DNA of 64,000 nucleotides from Casuarina equisetifolia (GCA_028551475.1 CM052358.1:4218501-4282500), one strand, 5' to 3'; counted from the first letter of the stretch, positions 20,686-34,518 are shown. A program made the numbers and translations. Notes: a model not told the origin generated them from the sequence alone.

Positions 20686-21705
20686 ATGGCCGCCATGATT
20701 TCACGAAGGCTTAGCTCTAAGCTTCCAAAGCCATCCCATTTCTTCTCATCATCTACCAACTCTTTCATCATCTCTTCTGAGCCTCAAATCTCACAGCGCA
20801 AGTCCTTCTCGTACCTCTTCCCTCAGTACTTCGATTCTTCGCCGTCGCAATCCCCTAGAAAAACACTCTCAAACCTGAATTCCAATTTCTTCATTGTGCC
20901 TTCCGCAAACCCCACCAACTTCACCGAATACCATCATGGATCACACCCAGAACTCCAAAGTTTCCGTCTTGGTTCCGTTGGATCATACCCAAGTTCTGTC
21001 ACGAGTTCACAAAAGTCTCACATTTGTTTCTTACCGGATGGAAAATTCGCATCCGGTGAGTTCAAGCACCGAGCTTGGGTTGGGGCGATATCCGTTGGTT
21101 CCTCTCTTTATTTAACGCGGCCATTTTCAAGTTCTAGCGCCAAATTCCCAAACTTTGACGTTTATCGGCTCTCTGGAGGACAACCCAGATTTTATTCGAC
21201 CCCTGATTCATCCTCAGAATCTGAGAAACCCCAAAATCGTAGTCAATACCCTAGTCAAAACCCCGACTTCAAGCACCAAGAGATTGAGGGACCGACCGTA
21301 GAACGTGATCTCTCGGCTTTGGCCAACGAGACTCGAGAAGTTCTTGAAGGGATGATGAAGACCATCTATGGTTTGAGTAAAGTTGTGGCGGCTTTGAGTC
21401 TGGTTCAGCTTGGCCTTGGAGCTTGGATTGCGTATGTTACTAAGTCTTCGCCTTTTTCTGAGATTTCAATCCAGAGCGCTGTGGCATTTGGGTTTCCATT
21501 TGCATTGGCTTTTTTGTTGAGGCAATCCTTGAAGCCAATGTACTTCTTTAAGAAGATGGAGGAGCAAGGCAGGTTGCAGATTTTGACCCTGACTCTCCAG
21601 GTTGCTAAGAACATGAATCTCCTATTCGTCCGAGTTCGTGGGGTTTCTTTCATGTGTCTTGCCGGCCTGTCAATTGGAATTTTGTACTCTCTGCTGTCAA
21701 GATAA
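20686..21705 (+). CDS. Uncharacterised membrane protein with a probable mitochondrial presequence
   Basis: An intronless 339-residue protein; I do not recognise a named family. The N-terminus [20 protein letters not shown] is rich in Arg, Lys, Ser and hydrophobics without acids, as in mitochondrial targeting sequences, and a long Ser/Pro/Asn-rich region follows to about residue 205. [14 protein letters not shown] near the middle could mark a secondary processing zone. Conserved-looking structure is confined to the last 140 residues: an amphipathic [16 protein letters not shown], then membrane spans at about 229-251, 264-280 and 319-337, with a basic loop ([16 protein letters not shown]) between the last two. 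The Met at 20686 was preferred to the one at 20611 because it begins the presequence. A small inner-membrane subunit or assembly factor is possible but unproven. Confidence 0.8.
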   Translation: MAAMISRRLSSKLPKPSHFFSSSTNSFIISSEPQISQRKSFSYLFPQYFDSSPSQSPRKTLSNLNSNFFIVPSANPTNFTEYHHGSHPELQSFRLGSVGSYPSSVTSSQKSHICFLPDGKFASGEFKHRAWVGAISVGSSLYLTRPFSSSSAKFPNFDVYRLSGGQPRFYSTPDSSSESEKPQNRSQYPSQNPDFKHQEIEGPTVERDLSALANETREVLEGMMKTIYGLSKVVAALSLVQLGLGAWIAYVTKSSPFSEISIQSAVAFGFPFALAFLLRQSLKPMYFFKKMEEQGRLQILTLTLQVAKNMNLLFVRVRGVSFMCLAGLSIGILYSLLSR

Positions 21706-24157
21706 TTTAGCTTTGTTCTAAAGATTTATCAAATAACAACATACCATTATGTTGGATTTCCCTTAGAGATTATTTTCTCTCTGACTTTTGATTATTCTGC
21801 GATGGTAAATGGTTTTGTTTCATTTCATAAGATGGGAAACTTTGGTTAAAAAGCTGCTAGTTTCTTCTTTTTTCAAGTAGTCCAACAGCTACTTTACATG
21901 TGATTACTTGATCAAAATTTTACATCTATGTATTTGTAAGAATCTCAGGCTAGCCAATATGCTATGGGTCTTTGGTTTCTGAGCTTGTTGTTTCAGGAAT
22001 CATTGGTGCGGCAGTTAGTATGGCAAAGTAGTTGCCTTACCGTGGCATTAGATACTTCACCATTTTACTTGGGGGAGTGGTAACTTAGTAGCAGTTGAAA
22101 GGAGAGTATCTTCTTACCGACTATTTTTGGAATCATAGCCTTGGAGTGAAATTTATTTTCACTGTTATCATGGTAATGACTGCTAGCCATGTTGCGATGT
22201 CTCAGTTACTCATTCGATTTGTTACTAGATTTTACTGCTACAAGATAGGTCTTTGGTTGCAGTAGAAAGGCAGTTAGTTTATTGTTTTTCATGGATTTGT
22301 ATACCAATGTTTTCCTCGATATTCTGTGGTTCCTAAGAAACGGATATGTTATGCTATGTGCCGCACTTGCTGTATCCTGTTTTACTGAGTAGTAGAGTGT
22401 GGGGTAGGATTCACACTTCTGGAAGCTCTGCTGGTGTTAGTCCGCCACAGGAAAGTGCCAATTCTATGAAGACATGAACATGATAAACGTCTTGGAGCAA
22501 AAATTTCTCGGGAGGTGAGCTGTAGTGGCATGATCAGTTTGGTTTGACATGAGAGTTAACTTGAGCAAGTGGCATTTCCATGTTCCTGGGCTCCAAACTA
22601 TCCCTTTGGCGCATGTCTTTGTTTTTGTTATTTAACTCACCCTATCCTTTCCAAGTGTGTCTCTGTCAACCGTATGTCCAGCTCAGGATTTTAGTGTTAC
22701 CAATGCTTAGTTTCCTTCTGCCTTCCCAGCCTACAAAACGATCTGCTGATCTTGGGAAGATTTCGTTTTAGATAAACGTAGTGCTTGCCTATCATTCAGT
22801 GACTACATCCTTAAAAGCTCTCATCATTCACCCAAGTAGGCGGGGCTCGTTTCTGCTTTCTAAAATTCCATTACAGGAGACTTTAACATGGTATTCTTGT
22901 CTGGTTTTCGGAAAAATCTTGGTTTGAAATTCTTGTTTCTCTAGTCGATTGACATGGCAAGTGGCATAGCAACCAATGAATTTCATGGATGCATTATGCT
23001 AGACGGCACCGTTAGGAGACTCTTCACGTGCTACCATTATTGAAATTACCAAGTGTGTTTCGATGTCATCCTGAGGTAGAGCTAACGTGACGAAGATGAA
23101 AGGACCTAATGTTACATAAGTAGTCAGTACGCAGGCCGATTGATAGTCTCTGTCCTTTCAAGGGCCACCAAAAGATTGGGTGAAAATTGCTAGCTATAAA
23201 GTAAAATTAGGAGTAAAGATAAATGATAATTTGTCAACTAAATGTGGGTGAGCCATAGAAAGAAAATTCTCTCAACAATTTATATTTACCACATAATTTG
23301 CATTGATCTCTTACGATAATTTGATTAAGGTACTTATGGTTTTTGAAACGTATTGCTGTGAAGTTGACAAGAACAGTGAGCACGGCAGTGACAAAGAACA
23401 TCTCATCTGTGATTATACCTTTACTTTTTCTTTCCTCCATCTTCTACGAGTTACTTTGTGCAAAGAAGGCCAACCTTCAGTGTCAGTGCACTTCAGTGAT
23501 CACAAAGACGGTGCGCAAACATGTAAGAACAAGAGGGAGAAAACAATCCGAGAGCTCATGTATGTTCAATTTACTTTTCTAAAAATGAAAGTTCAAAATT
23601 AGTATAACTCGCTTTTAAGCCTAAGAACAAGATCCAGCACTGTGCATGCAAAAGGAGGAGGTATAATTAACTCAATAAGAAGGCAATTACCATGATGAGG
23701 TACAATATAAATACCCAGGCAACTCATTCAGTTCTTTTCTTATTAATTTTTTCCTTTCGCGTTTTTTCCCCCCTCTTTTTTTTTTTCCTTTTTTAACCAC
23801 CAAAATAATAGTAGGAATACAAATTAAGTAGAGGTACTTTATGCACAATTTCAATCATAGAATGATGGACTGGTAAAAATTAACACAAGCCATTTTCTCT
23901 AACTTTTCATCTCAGATTGATCAAAACTTTGAGCCTTCTGCATCCCCTTCCGCTACCCCACAACTGGTCTTCAGCCAAAAGTGTTATCTGCTCACAGAAA
24001 CAGTTACTCCACTGCAGAGCTTCTTTGCCATACAAAATGCCCATGTACAGAGGAATCCTTCTCCCAAAATGAGACTATGTAGGAGTTCACCCGGCCTTGA
24101 GTGTGCAATTTGGCATAACTGCACTTCAGAATTCTCGCAAAGAATGTCATTGAGGAA
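21706..24157. other. Intergenic DNA, no gene supported
   Basis: The left part should hold the 3'UTR of the membrane-protein gene, and the right 150-300 bp the 3'UTR of the minus-strand RNA-binding gene. Open frames at 22580-22771, 23234-23440 and 23303-23602 overlap one another and show no domains. A pyrimidine run (CCCCCCTCTTTTTTTTTTTCC) lies at about 23767-23795. Confidence 0.5.
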
Positions 24158-27100
24158 CTAGGTTGCACCCTGATTCCCTTCTGGTTTAGCCTCCGGTCTG
24201 ACATAGGTGAGACTGCGAGTAGCAGGAGTTGGGACAGCGTTTCCAGAGACAGCGGCACCGGCACCACCTTCTGCTTGCGTAGTTTGGGCGTCCCGCTTCC
24301 ATTGCAAGCTCCTGGCACCAGCTTTAATTGGAGGGCGACCCCTAAATGCACCAGCTACGCCTCTTGGAAAAGGAACCCTGCCAAACCTGGCAGCGGCAAA
24401 TGGTGAGCCTCTCACGATGCGAGGCCATGTCATCATAGGAGCCGCTTCTTGATGGGCAGTACTTCTCCTCACAACCTGCAATGGACAAGACAAATGATGA
24501 GAGCTCGCTTCAGCATCCACATCTCAGAGCCACAACAAGGAACATCGTGCTCCCATTATTCTCCACCACTTACTTGAAATGTCAAAAACACAACTGTCTT
24601 TCCTCAGTATGGCTTGCATGACGCACTCTTTAACTACTTATCTACAACAGAATTGTGCTGTTGATGTTTACTAAGAAAAGCGTCAGCACAAGCATAATGT
24701 ACTGTGCATTCAGGCCCCTTATCGTTGGTTGTTCACGAGATGATCTCAATTCAATAAGTTAGTCTTTGCCACTCTTCACTTTTCACGACTAAGTCAAGTA
24801 CTAGTATTACGAAAATAATTCACATAAGTTTTAAAGAGCCTCTTGGCTCCACGACCCTAAATTATTATTATTATTTTTTTATTTTTGGTTGGTTACGAGC
24901 CAACCTCAATACCATAACATTTCTGAACTGCAACGTATCAGGCAAGAATAAGACGGCTCCCATAACACAAATTGAACTCTGAAACATCTTAATAAACCTA
25001 ATCACAAGTGATGACTAGCTGTCACTACTGCCTTCTTGTACTAGTGCTTGAACAACATTACTGAATCACGTCTTATGGCTTGCAAGAAAGAACTAGCAGA
25101 AAGAACATATCAAATTTCACGGTGCCTTGAAAGAAAAAGAAAAAAAAAATGTGGTGCAGGCTCAGCCGCCCCTCATGTTGAGTAGTAATTGCTCGCAAGT
25201 ACAAAGGCATGTTGATGTAAAAAGGGTCCTCTTTGGTTCACATTTACCGTTTATCACATTGTTTACACAGTGACTGAAAAGCAACAAATTCTCTATATTC
25301 TTCCTCCCTTAAGAGTGTTAAATCAAAGTCCTTCTCCTATACCCTTTGAAACCTTTAAAACCTAACTCCTATACCCTTGAAAACTCAATCTCTTCAAATC
25401 CTAATTCAATCCACGAAACCCTAACACTTGCTCCTAAAATGTAGACACGGATCTATATATTCTCCTGACCTAAATGCATCACAGGAGCACACAGACGAAT
25501 CATTCATCTATGCCACCATGCAAGACCGTAGTTAACTGTTCAAACTACTTGACAACTTATCTTATTGGTCGCCATTATAGTGGTCTTGGAAAGAATGCTG
25601 GAACAAAACCAACTACACACTGGAAAATGAAAAGAGATTAACGCCACAAACACTCCAGCGGAAAAGGCAAGAAAATTATCATTTCTAGCAACTAAAGAAA
25701 ATCCAGCTTCTATAAACGATACCTTCAGAATCCTTGACATGAAGGAAGTTCCATCCAGAGATAAAGCATTGTCTGCTGCCTCTTTTCTCATGAATTCTAC
25801 ATAAGCCGACCTGCTCAAATAATGTTATTCAGCAAAATGTTAATAAAGTAGGTAACACCAGAAATATCTTACCCTTTTGGTTGCCCTGTTGTTGCATCAG
25901 TGACAATTACCACTTTTAGGACTTCCCCAAATTTATTGAAATGCCGAGAGAGACTATCCTTTGTAGCAGCAAAATGAACCTGTTAAGGATAACAAACACA
26001 AGAAGTCAGAAACAGAGGTATGTTTCCATACACAGACGAGCACAAAGACAAGTCATTACATTGCTGACAAAAATTGTTCTAGAATCAGCATCCTCTAAAG
26101 GACGACCAGCAGCATATAAACCTGCAGAATGCCACACAAAAACACATTTTCAAAACAAGAGTTTGATACAATTGTTACATTAGATAAAGACAGAGAAATC
26201 ATCAAGAATTTCATAAGCAGAAAGGCTAACAAGTTTAGATACAACCTAAAGGAAAAACAATAACAGATATCATAGCTGGCATACATTTTTGTATTAAACA
26301 TTAGAAGCAAAGTAACTAAAACAACTTTTGGATTGGCGCACAACTCACCAGGGGTGGATGATTGTGTCTGCTGGGATGTTTTCTGAGCTTCTGCAGCAGG
26401 TTTTGCCTGTTTATCACCAAGAATACAATTTCAACGCAAGCAAGCAAAGAGTAAAGAACAAAGAAAATTACAGAACAAAAATATGCACGCAGGTGTGTGC
26501 ATACATACGCAAAGACATTCATAACTTTTTCAGATTTATGCATGCGGGTGCGTGCATACATATGCATGCAGGAGAAAATAAATATCTGTATATGCATATG
26601 AACCTCTTACATTTCCATTACCAACTGTAGGATTGCTTTTCTCCTTCACAAGTCGCAAACCAGTATTTCCATATCCCGCATCACTCCCCTGTAAAGGTTT
26701 CCGATTATCAGTCTCTGCTACCACCCTATGCTCCTGATAGTGAGGTGGTTTCCAATTGTTTACATTCACAGAAATGTTCACTATCTTATTACGTGAAGTG
26801 TTTGCAGCTACCACAGGTTGCTCTTGATCCTTAGTTCGTTGAATGACATCATCAACATTCTTAGCTACACCATACTGCAACATCAGTGAATCCTCAACCC
26901 TGTTTCCAGCAGAATAGGCTGTCTGCGAAACATCCATAACTCTATGGCCCACAACATTCACAGCATCATATCCTTCATTGTCGGAAGCAGAATCAGATGC
27001 CAAACCAGTTTCACCCTCCAACAAGCCCATATTGCCAGCATACTGTCCACTGTAGTCACTTGTTTGATGATTCCTCGACATTGTTTGGAGCTGAATTTTG

Positions 27101-30100
27101 CTAACATCTCCATATTCCCCATTCTCAACAGCAGCTCCTCTAAATTGTACATCTTGGCTTCTGATCTCTGATTCATCCAATCCACGACCAAGTCGGTCAA
27201 ACACACTTCCAGAAGAGGGTTTAACTTTCATCACATCATCTGCAGCTTCTGCAACAGCTCTAATCACAGTAGCCATAGGATTTGGCACCCGGGAAACACA
27301 TTTTGTTCGTTGAGGACGATCAACCAGTGATATGTCACCAGTGGGTGTAGATACCACAGAACGAAGACGCTTCAATTTGGGCTCCTTTTCTGAATTAGAT
27401 GGTCTTGAAGTTGCCACTGCATCTCTAACTGCAAACTGAAGTAGCCGCCTTGGTGCGTCAACATTTGCAAGAGAAATTGCTTCCCTCTGCCAAATTTCTT
27501 TAATGATCAGAAAGTTGCAAAGCAATATATAAAGCACATATGAGTGTCAAACTAACAATAACACGGATCCACAACATCATTTGCCAAACTGCAACATAAT
27601 TTCTTTTTTTCTTTTAATTTCCTGATAAGTATAGCATCACAAGATTCCTTAAGAGAAAAGAAATGGTAGAGAGTTTAGGACCCTCCCATCAAGACTGAAT
27701 TGGCAAACATATATGATACACTTATACCTCCATAGTTCACCCAGAAAAAGAGTATATACATACATAAACTTGTCCATATAACAAACCATGCTTGACATAG
27801 ACACATAGATAATTAACATAAATCATCAGCTGCATTTCCAAATTTTTTTGGTGCTAGGAGATTTGTGTGCGACCCATGATGCACTCAAAAGGAGTAGAGG
27901 CCTTCCTAAAGGGTTTTGAAGATCAAGATAATAAGAGAACAGGATTAGAAGACCAATCCAACAATAACCAAAAAATTAACAGATAGTAAAGCAAATCATT
28001 TCAATTTTGAGCCTGTGGTGCACAAGAGGATGTATGCCTAAATAAAGTATGGTGATCTCTGAGAAGGAAAAATAAAAAATGATGACAGAAAGAATTAAGT
28101 GTAATGGTCATTCCTATGACAGAAATAAAGAGTGTTAGGGCCAAAAATCACAAAATTTGGTGGAAGTAGGTACCAAAACTTTATTTGTACGCATCAGTCA
28201 GAAACTACAAAATTATAACAGTTGTACGTAGGAAGCACTTTTAGATAAAAGAGCGTTCAAGAAATTACTTCACTACAGAAGCTCAAAGTAGAAACTACCA
28301 AGGTTCCCTTTGTGAAATGTATATTACATCTCAGGTCCTATTATGAAGGATCAAATACCACACTTCAAGATGAGCTAGGTAAGAATTTGACGATGACACA
28401 CTGTAAAAGTTGTCACATCAAGTAATCTGAATCACTTTCAAGCCTAGGAGGAAACTTCCCATGGTAATCATGTTTGAGTAAGTCTGACATTTTAACAATA
28501 ATATACAGAAACAAAGAATTAAGATAATATACACCACAAGAGCGTTTGGTGGACTTTGCACAAAGTGTGCACTACACATTACCTCAACATTATTGGTACG
28601 TCAATTCTCATCCAAGAAAATCCTATTGCTCTCTATCATTCAGACTTCCGATCAAAATTAAACAGAAAACAAAAGAATGCAACAAGGCATCACCATTGCA
28701 GTCCGCACATACATAAATGGAAAATTCCTTTCTCGATTTTGTAAGAAACTAAGTCCATTTTGTATTCAGAAAAAATAGAAATTCAACCTTCTTATTCTCA
28801 TTCTCTTCAAGTCTATTCCTTTTCCTTTGAGCCAATGGTTGGGCACGTGGAGACCGCTTTGCACGACTGTCTTTGCGATGGGGTTTCTCCTCTAAATGAA
28901 TTCTTCCAATATCAGAGCTCCGAAGAGGAGGAGCTTCAACTGCATCTCTCACTAGTCCTTTCCATTCCCTATTGTGCCGGCTTCTAGATATCTTACTATG
29001 CTTTTCTCTTTCAGATTCAGAATTCAAATGGTAAGACTCCTTTTTCTCATACTGTTCAATTTCCATGGCTTTTGTTTCGGGAGATTCATCTACAGAAGAG
29101 TCTTGAGGCTGTACATAAAGATCCACACTCGAAGCCAGATGATCCCAGAGCCTGTCAATGAAAAATGTACTTTAGCAGTTGCAATGATGTTACAGAACTA
29201 GATTTTGGGGGGAAAAAGAATTAATTTGGCATCAATGCCATGCACAAAGGAGGACAAAGATTTACCAAGATACAAAAGAATCAGTATCATCATCCAAAAA
29301 CACATGTAACTCATTCCTTGCTTCTTCCTTGCGCTTGCCATTCTTCACCAAGACAATCACATACTCCTGCCAAAACAAATTGAAATAATGGTTAAGTTTT
29401 TAGTTGCAAAGACAGAACCATTCCTATTCAAAAGAAAACACTGTTTCTAGATCATTGAAATCTTCCTTCCTTTTGGGAGATTAATCATGCCAAAACCTTT
29501 GCCTTCTTGCAAACTAAATCCAATAGAGATGGAATATGCCGAATGCATTATGTTCCTAAAATCCCTAGCTCTGCTACGCCACACCTAGTAAATCTACTCC
29601 AGTAATGCCAGTAAATGTCTACTCACCTGCTTTTCAGTAACAAGCTTTCATCCAACTCAAGCCAAACCTAAGCTCAGCATGGCAAAACTGAAGAAGCACT
29701 CTCTTCAGCCAACCCAAATAGATTTAAACATCAAATAGACTCAAATTCAAGCAATAGCTTCTCAGCTTTGATGTTAATCATCCAAAGAAATACATTATCA
29801 AGCCATTAAACCCATCAAGAACCACCTTTGAGCTCATAACACGGCACCCCATTTTCTAACAACATCCAGTCAGGTCAATCCTATGAACCAAGAATACTTA
29901 CACAGCCACTTAGAAACCAATATTAACTACCATAAACAGAGAGCATTTAGAACTCCTAAAAAAACAGATTTGAAACTCAGAACAACCAGAAACCAAGAAA
30001 AGCATCTCAAGCTTGTGTCCGAGGGTCTGCACAGCAAACACACTCGTAGAGATCCCAAGCAATGATACCATTGATCTTCCTGTCCACCTCCTCCAACTTT

Positions 30101-30781
30101 CAAGCACCTCAGGTACAAACTTTGCAAATAAACAAGGCGTAAAAGTAGCAAGTAGACAAACAAAATTTAATCCTGTTATAGCAGAAGAGATACAACCGTC
30201 CATCTCTTTTTCCTTCTTCGTACTTGTGGTATAGTGGTTATAATACACCACATAATTTTCACAGGTATCTGAAATTTAACGCTTAGCATCTAACCCCATA
30301 ACGAATTCCGGACTTGTTTCTTCCCGTATAGACAAGGAAGGACTGGCCAAATAACGGTTTCTTAACACATCAATGATATACAAAAAGAAAAATACTATTC
30401 CCCAATAACCTATGTGCTAAGCCAATTAATTGCCAGACTGAACAATTCCCCAAACATTCACAATCAAAACCCCATCGAAACAAACACGATGGACTAACAT
30501 TCAGGTACAACAGAAGCAACCAGAGTAAACAATACTCCCAAACTAAACAATCCTCTAACCTCAAAACGACATACATATAACCACTAAACATGAATCGTCT
30601 CCAACATGCACCAGAGTACAAAAAGACAAGAGATTACGCAATCTCGTACCACAAGGTGGTCGTCGCTGAAATCCATGAACTCCATAAGCTTCTCCTTCAC
30701 TACCTCCCTCAACTTGGCCATTCCATCGGTACTAAAGCCCACATTAAACGTCCGATCATCGATCCGATCCACGCTTCCCAT
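24158..30781 (-). CDS. Nuclear RNA-binding protein: N-terminal PWI/Nab2-like domain and C-terminal PABPN1-like RRM
   Basis: Nine coding exons, all with GT-AG borders and compatible phases: 30781-30650, 29366-29266, 29151-28788, 27486-26611, 26406-26349, 26121-26060, 25979-25873, 25810-25723 and 24475-24158. Together they give 2106 nt and 701 residues. Residues 1-85 (MGSVDRIDDRTFNVGF..., VIVLVKNGKRKEEARNEL, FVSWLWDHLA) resemble the PWI-like fold of Nab2/ZC3H14. Next comes a basic RS/KR stretch (about 110-200) and a long Ser/Asn-rich disordered centre. The RRM at about 524-600 has RNP2 IFVSNV and RNP1 KGSAYVEF, and is closest in style to poly(A)-binding PABPN1. The tail has Arg/Gly/Pro-rich runs (FGRVPFPRGVAGAFRGRPP). 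Such proteins act in nuclear mRNA 3'-end and poly(A) control; the role here is inferred. The start sits head-to-head with the A20/AN1 gene. Confidence 0.9.
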
Positions 30782-31456
30782 GTTTGCACAAAACCCTAGC
30801 TTTCCTCCGGAAATTATCGCCGGAAAGACTAAAACCCTAATTCGCGCTAAACAATGTACTCGAATATGGTGGGTAATAACCGCTGAGACGGTATCGGCAG
30901 TATGAAGGGTAGGGTTGGCTCATACGCAGACGATTACAAGCCCTCGAAGAAGTCGATGTAAACTGCGCTGCTTTAATATAAATGTTTGGGTTTTAAGCTT
31001 TATGGCTAATGTCGGGGACGGCATCAATTAAAGACAACGAAACCGCGAGACCGGGAGACGGGAATGAGAAGGTGGAACTGCTTCCTTTTTTTTTTCTTTT
31101 CTTTTTTTCTTTTTTTTTTTTAAAGGATCGCTCTTATTTTTTAATTGCCCCGTCCAAAACCAAAATATTAAACTTCTTCTTTTTCTCCTAATGAAATAAG
31201 CTAATTATTGCAATGCTTTAACCAATGGTTTGATTAATACTGACGGAGGTTAGAGAAGTCCATCTAATCACAAAGTATATTAAAAATTTTAGTACAATTT
31301 AAATAGTCAAAACATAATCATTTTAGAAGTTAAATATTTTAATCGTACTATATTATAAGTCTAAAACTAAATCAGAATAGATTAGGAGTTAGAAATATTT
31401 ACAACCAAAACCGACTAACTCATACAGATGTTTGGATATGTCCATAATTCAGATTC

Positions 31457-31521
31457 CACGTGTAATAATTTTAAGATCTCGGAGCGTAAAATCTACGTGC
31501 TTCCCGGAGCGTGATCACGTG
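31457..31521. promoter_or_regulatory. Two G-boxes between the RNA-binding gene and the A20/AN1 gene
   Basis: CACGTG at 31457-31462 and 31516-31521, 160-225 bp upstream of the TATA box at 31681. G-boxes bind bZIP and bHLH factors and are common in ABA- and stress-responsive promoters, which fits the A20/AN1 gene downstream. The interval 30782-31456 otherwise holds only T-rich runs (around 31090-31122) and AT-rich spacer. Confidence 0.6.
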
Positions 31522-31680
31522 GTATCAATACAAAACCCGAAGGGTAGTGGGACACCTGCCACGTTGCCCACTCTAGAGGGCAGGAAACTCCACGTCAAGT
31601 TAGAGTTTGAGTAATTCAGATTCGACCATGTTTCTCTGCTTACCTAGACTCGACCGCCTGTAATTGTACTCTCGTCTGTC

Positions 31681-31688
31681 TATAAATA
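31681..31688 (+). promoter_or_regulatory. TATA box of the first A20/AN1 gene
   Basis: TATAAATA, followed by a leader (TCCGAACTTTTCC...) in which a start site near 31712 is likely. A 5'UTR of three exons is inferred: about 31712-31734, 31858-31897 and 34503 onward. Confidence 0.6.
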
Positions 31689-31734
31689 CCGACCTGGATT
31701 CTCTGTCAGTCCGAACTTTTCCTGTTCGCTTAGG

Positions 31735-34502
31735 GTTAGTCGTTCGCTATCCACTTTTTTTGTTTTTAAATTACTTTCAGTAATTCTGATTCGTATGAGA
31801 CTATAATTTTTATTTCTCGGTCTTTGTATTTGAATGTTTGTTTGGTTTTTATTGCAGGAGTGACCAAAAGAAAACATCTCTGTTTGTTCGTGAACAGGTC
31901 AGGCTCTATCCCTTTGAAATTTGTTCTTTTTTCTGTCTTTTTTATGTTGTCGGGGTTGTAGCAGTCTTTTATTTTCTCTACTGGATGTGCTTGACGCCGT
32001 TGCGGATGAGGATATTGTTAGATTTTTATTTCTTTTGCATGAAAAGAGGCTTTGTTTCGAATTTGAATGCTCGGTTTTGATATATCTGGGTTCAGTAACC
32101 ATAGCTTTTGATAGTGAATAGTAGATCTTAGAGAGTTGAAAAAGAGGAAAACTCAATCTTCAATACCGTAATCACCCGTTTGGGACATAATTTATGGAAT
32201 AAAAAAGAAGTGACCACGGTTGGTGTGCGGAGGATATATCAGAAGGCAGGAGATCCCGAATTGTCGGAGAAGTTTAAGATCCCAAGGGTTTAGCGATGGA
32301 TAGAATTGCTTACAAGTGGTTTGTGGCAGTGTGTAATTCAAAATTGAAATACTCCTCAGCACAACCGAATAATGTAATTTTTGTGGAGAGCATGCTTTCT
32401 TGATTTTGGAGGTGGTTTTGTTAACTTTAGGATATTTCTTTGCTTAATTTGGTTAGCTTCGCATATGAGAGTAGTACAATTAACTTTGTTCTGTATGAAA
32501 GTTGTAAAGCTTTCTTTGGCTTTTTTCGGTTTTTGTATCAATAGAGGTCATTGTGTTTTCCAATTTAAGTGAAGCGTTTCTCTTTTTACACATGAGGCGG
32601 TGCTTGTGTTTATGCCTAGGTGTCTCTATGTTTCTGGTTCTATTGTGTGGTTGCGTTTGGTCCCATTTCTTCATGGTCCTTCCAGCATCCATTTTAACCT
32701 GGCATGATTTTTTTCACTTGATTTTGTGGTTTGTGGGTTATTTGGTTGAGATTTTTTTCCGAGGCGCTATCCTGTGTATTCCGTACATTACTTTTTCGCA
32801 AGTATTTCCACCCTTTAAATCTTGTTCGCAGTCATCTGGAAGTCTCTAAATAGCCACTGTTAAAAGAAACTGTGCGACCTTAATGCAAATACTTTCTATT
32901 TTTGTTCCATCAGTAGCCGTTCCTTTGTCATTGCTACACTGTCTATGTTTGGAGACTGTTCAATCCAATGATACAAGCCCTGAAACGAGAATTTTCTGGA
33001 GTGGAACCCCACTTATCTCGTTCTACACAGCGCGTTATCTTTACACTACAAAGCTGCCCTGTATAAGTTTGGTTGAACCACATTCTTATCCTTGTATAAG
33101 TGAATATGCAAGAAGAGCAAAACATATTTGTGTAACCTTAAGCATGCTTGGTTTCTCTTAAGAAGATTTGCTATTTCACTCTATAGGAGATTTTATTTTT
33201 TGTTTTTGTTTTTAAACCCACATTCCCCCATTCATGCATCCTTGAGATGTGAAACCTAAGATCAAGAGGTCTGAGACAACGCCTGCTCACTATTGAGTTA
33301 GGTGCTTGTTGACAAAACTTCTAATAATTGGAGATGAATTTGTTCCCGCTAACCACTCCCATACCCTTTTGAGGTTTGGAAAATCTAGAGGATTTGTTTT
33401 AAGTTACCGCTTTATCTCTTACAAAATGATGCTTGGATTCTTGTTTGGGAGAAATGAATTTGTTATTGGGAAGGAGTTCAAAGGGTATAAAATGCAAATG
33501 TCTTGTGGACTTTGACTTGAGGACCCTTCGATAGCTTTTCTTTCTTGTCTTAAGGAGGAGGGGAGAACAAAGGAGGATGGAGGGAGACTATGGGAATATG
33601 GGTTAGGCCCCATTGTAAAAGTATTTCCATAGAAGAATAAACTCAAGCAGCGCCTCTTATAATTTAGTGGCTCATTCTATGAAGGGTGTAGTTATATACA
33701 TGAGATACCTAGCTATATGCCTTCTGTCTTCTTAAAACGACACTTGAAATGAGCAAAATGAAATTTGGACTAAATTGGTGGTAGTTGCATTACTTCTGCT
33801 AGTGATCTGCACTCAATGTACGTTGGTTGTGCATTTGTTTGCTTAAAATTCTGATTGGATATATGCAAGCAAGCTTCAGTCATTTTGTTCTGAAACTTTA
33901 CTATAAGGAAAGGTACAACTTTTGTTTTCTTATGTGAGTTTTGGAGTTTGCTCATTGTCCTTTTTTATTTCTACGTTTTCCTACATAAAGCACGTTCAGG
34001 GGTAGAATTAAGGGTGTGCAAAAATTTATGTAAAACCTCTGTTACGGTTTACAGGTTTATTTGTTATGTGGGAATTTGTATTCAAAACAACAATCAGATT
34101 TCTGTGTTATGATTGCATTGTGGTTTATATCACTTCCGGTATCATACCTGACTTGGTTCTTATCTTTTGAAAGTTTTCTTTATAGAATCGAAGGAATAAA
34201 TCATTGGTGAAGCATTTCTTGTTACTATCCTCGGATCCGTCTTTTAACTCTCATATGATAGTTGTAGGAAATGTTGGCAGAAAAGGAAAACCTTGTGATT
34301 TGTTGTATGCTTTACAATCATGTATTCCCTGTCCGTTAACATTCAAGTACAAGCTCTTTGTCTATACCCACATTAGTGTTTTCCTATTTACATGTGATAA
34401 TTATGTTTGCCCTGGGAATTTTGTATGTTAAGAGGTAGGAGTAAGTTTTCATTTTATGTGTTTGCTACTTAGAATGGAAAACTGAAGGCATTGGTTGCGC
34501 AG
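31735..34502 (+). other. 5'UTR introns of the first A20/AN1 gene
   Basis: Inferred introns: about 31735-31857 (acceptor TTTATTGCAG) and 31898-34502 (donor GAACAG/GTCAGG, acceptor TTGCGCAG). They leave a 40-nt noncoding exon at 31858-31897. The second is about 2.6 kb with no protein gene inside; the frames seen in it lack domains. Long 5'UTR introns often raise expression of stress and housekeeping genes in plants. If the second splice is not used, this is simply upstream DNA. Confidence 0.5.
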
Positions 34503-34518
34503 GAAAGGTGAAAGAAAA

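Noticed and set aside
30230..30250. Possible tRNA A-box (GGTATAGTGGTTAT)
   Set aside because: No B-box at the right distance and no cloverleaf; it is also inside an intron of the RNA-binding gene.
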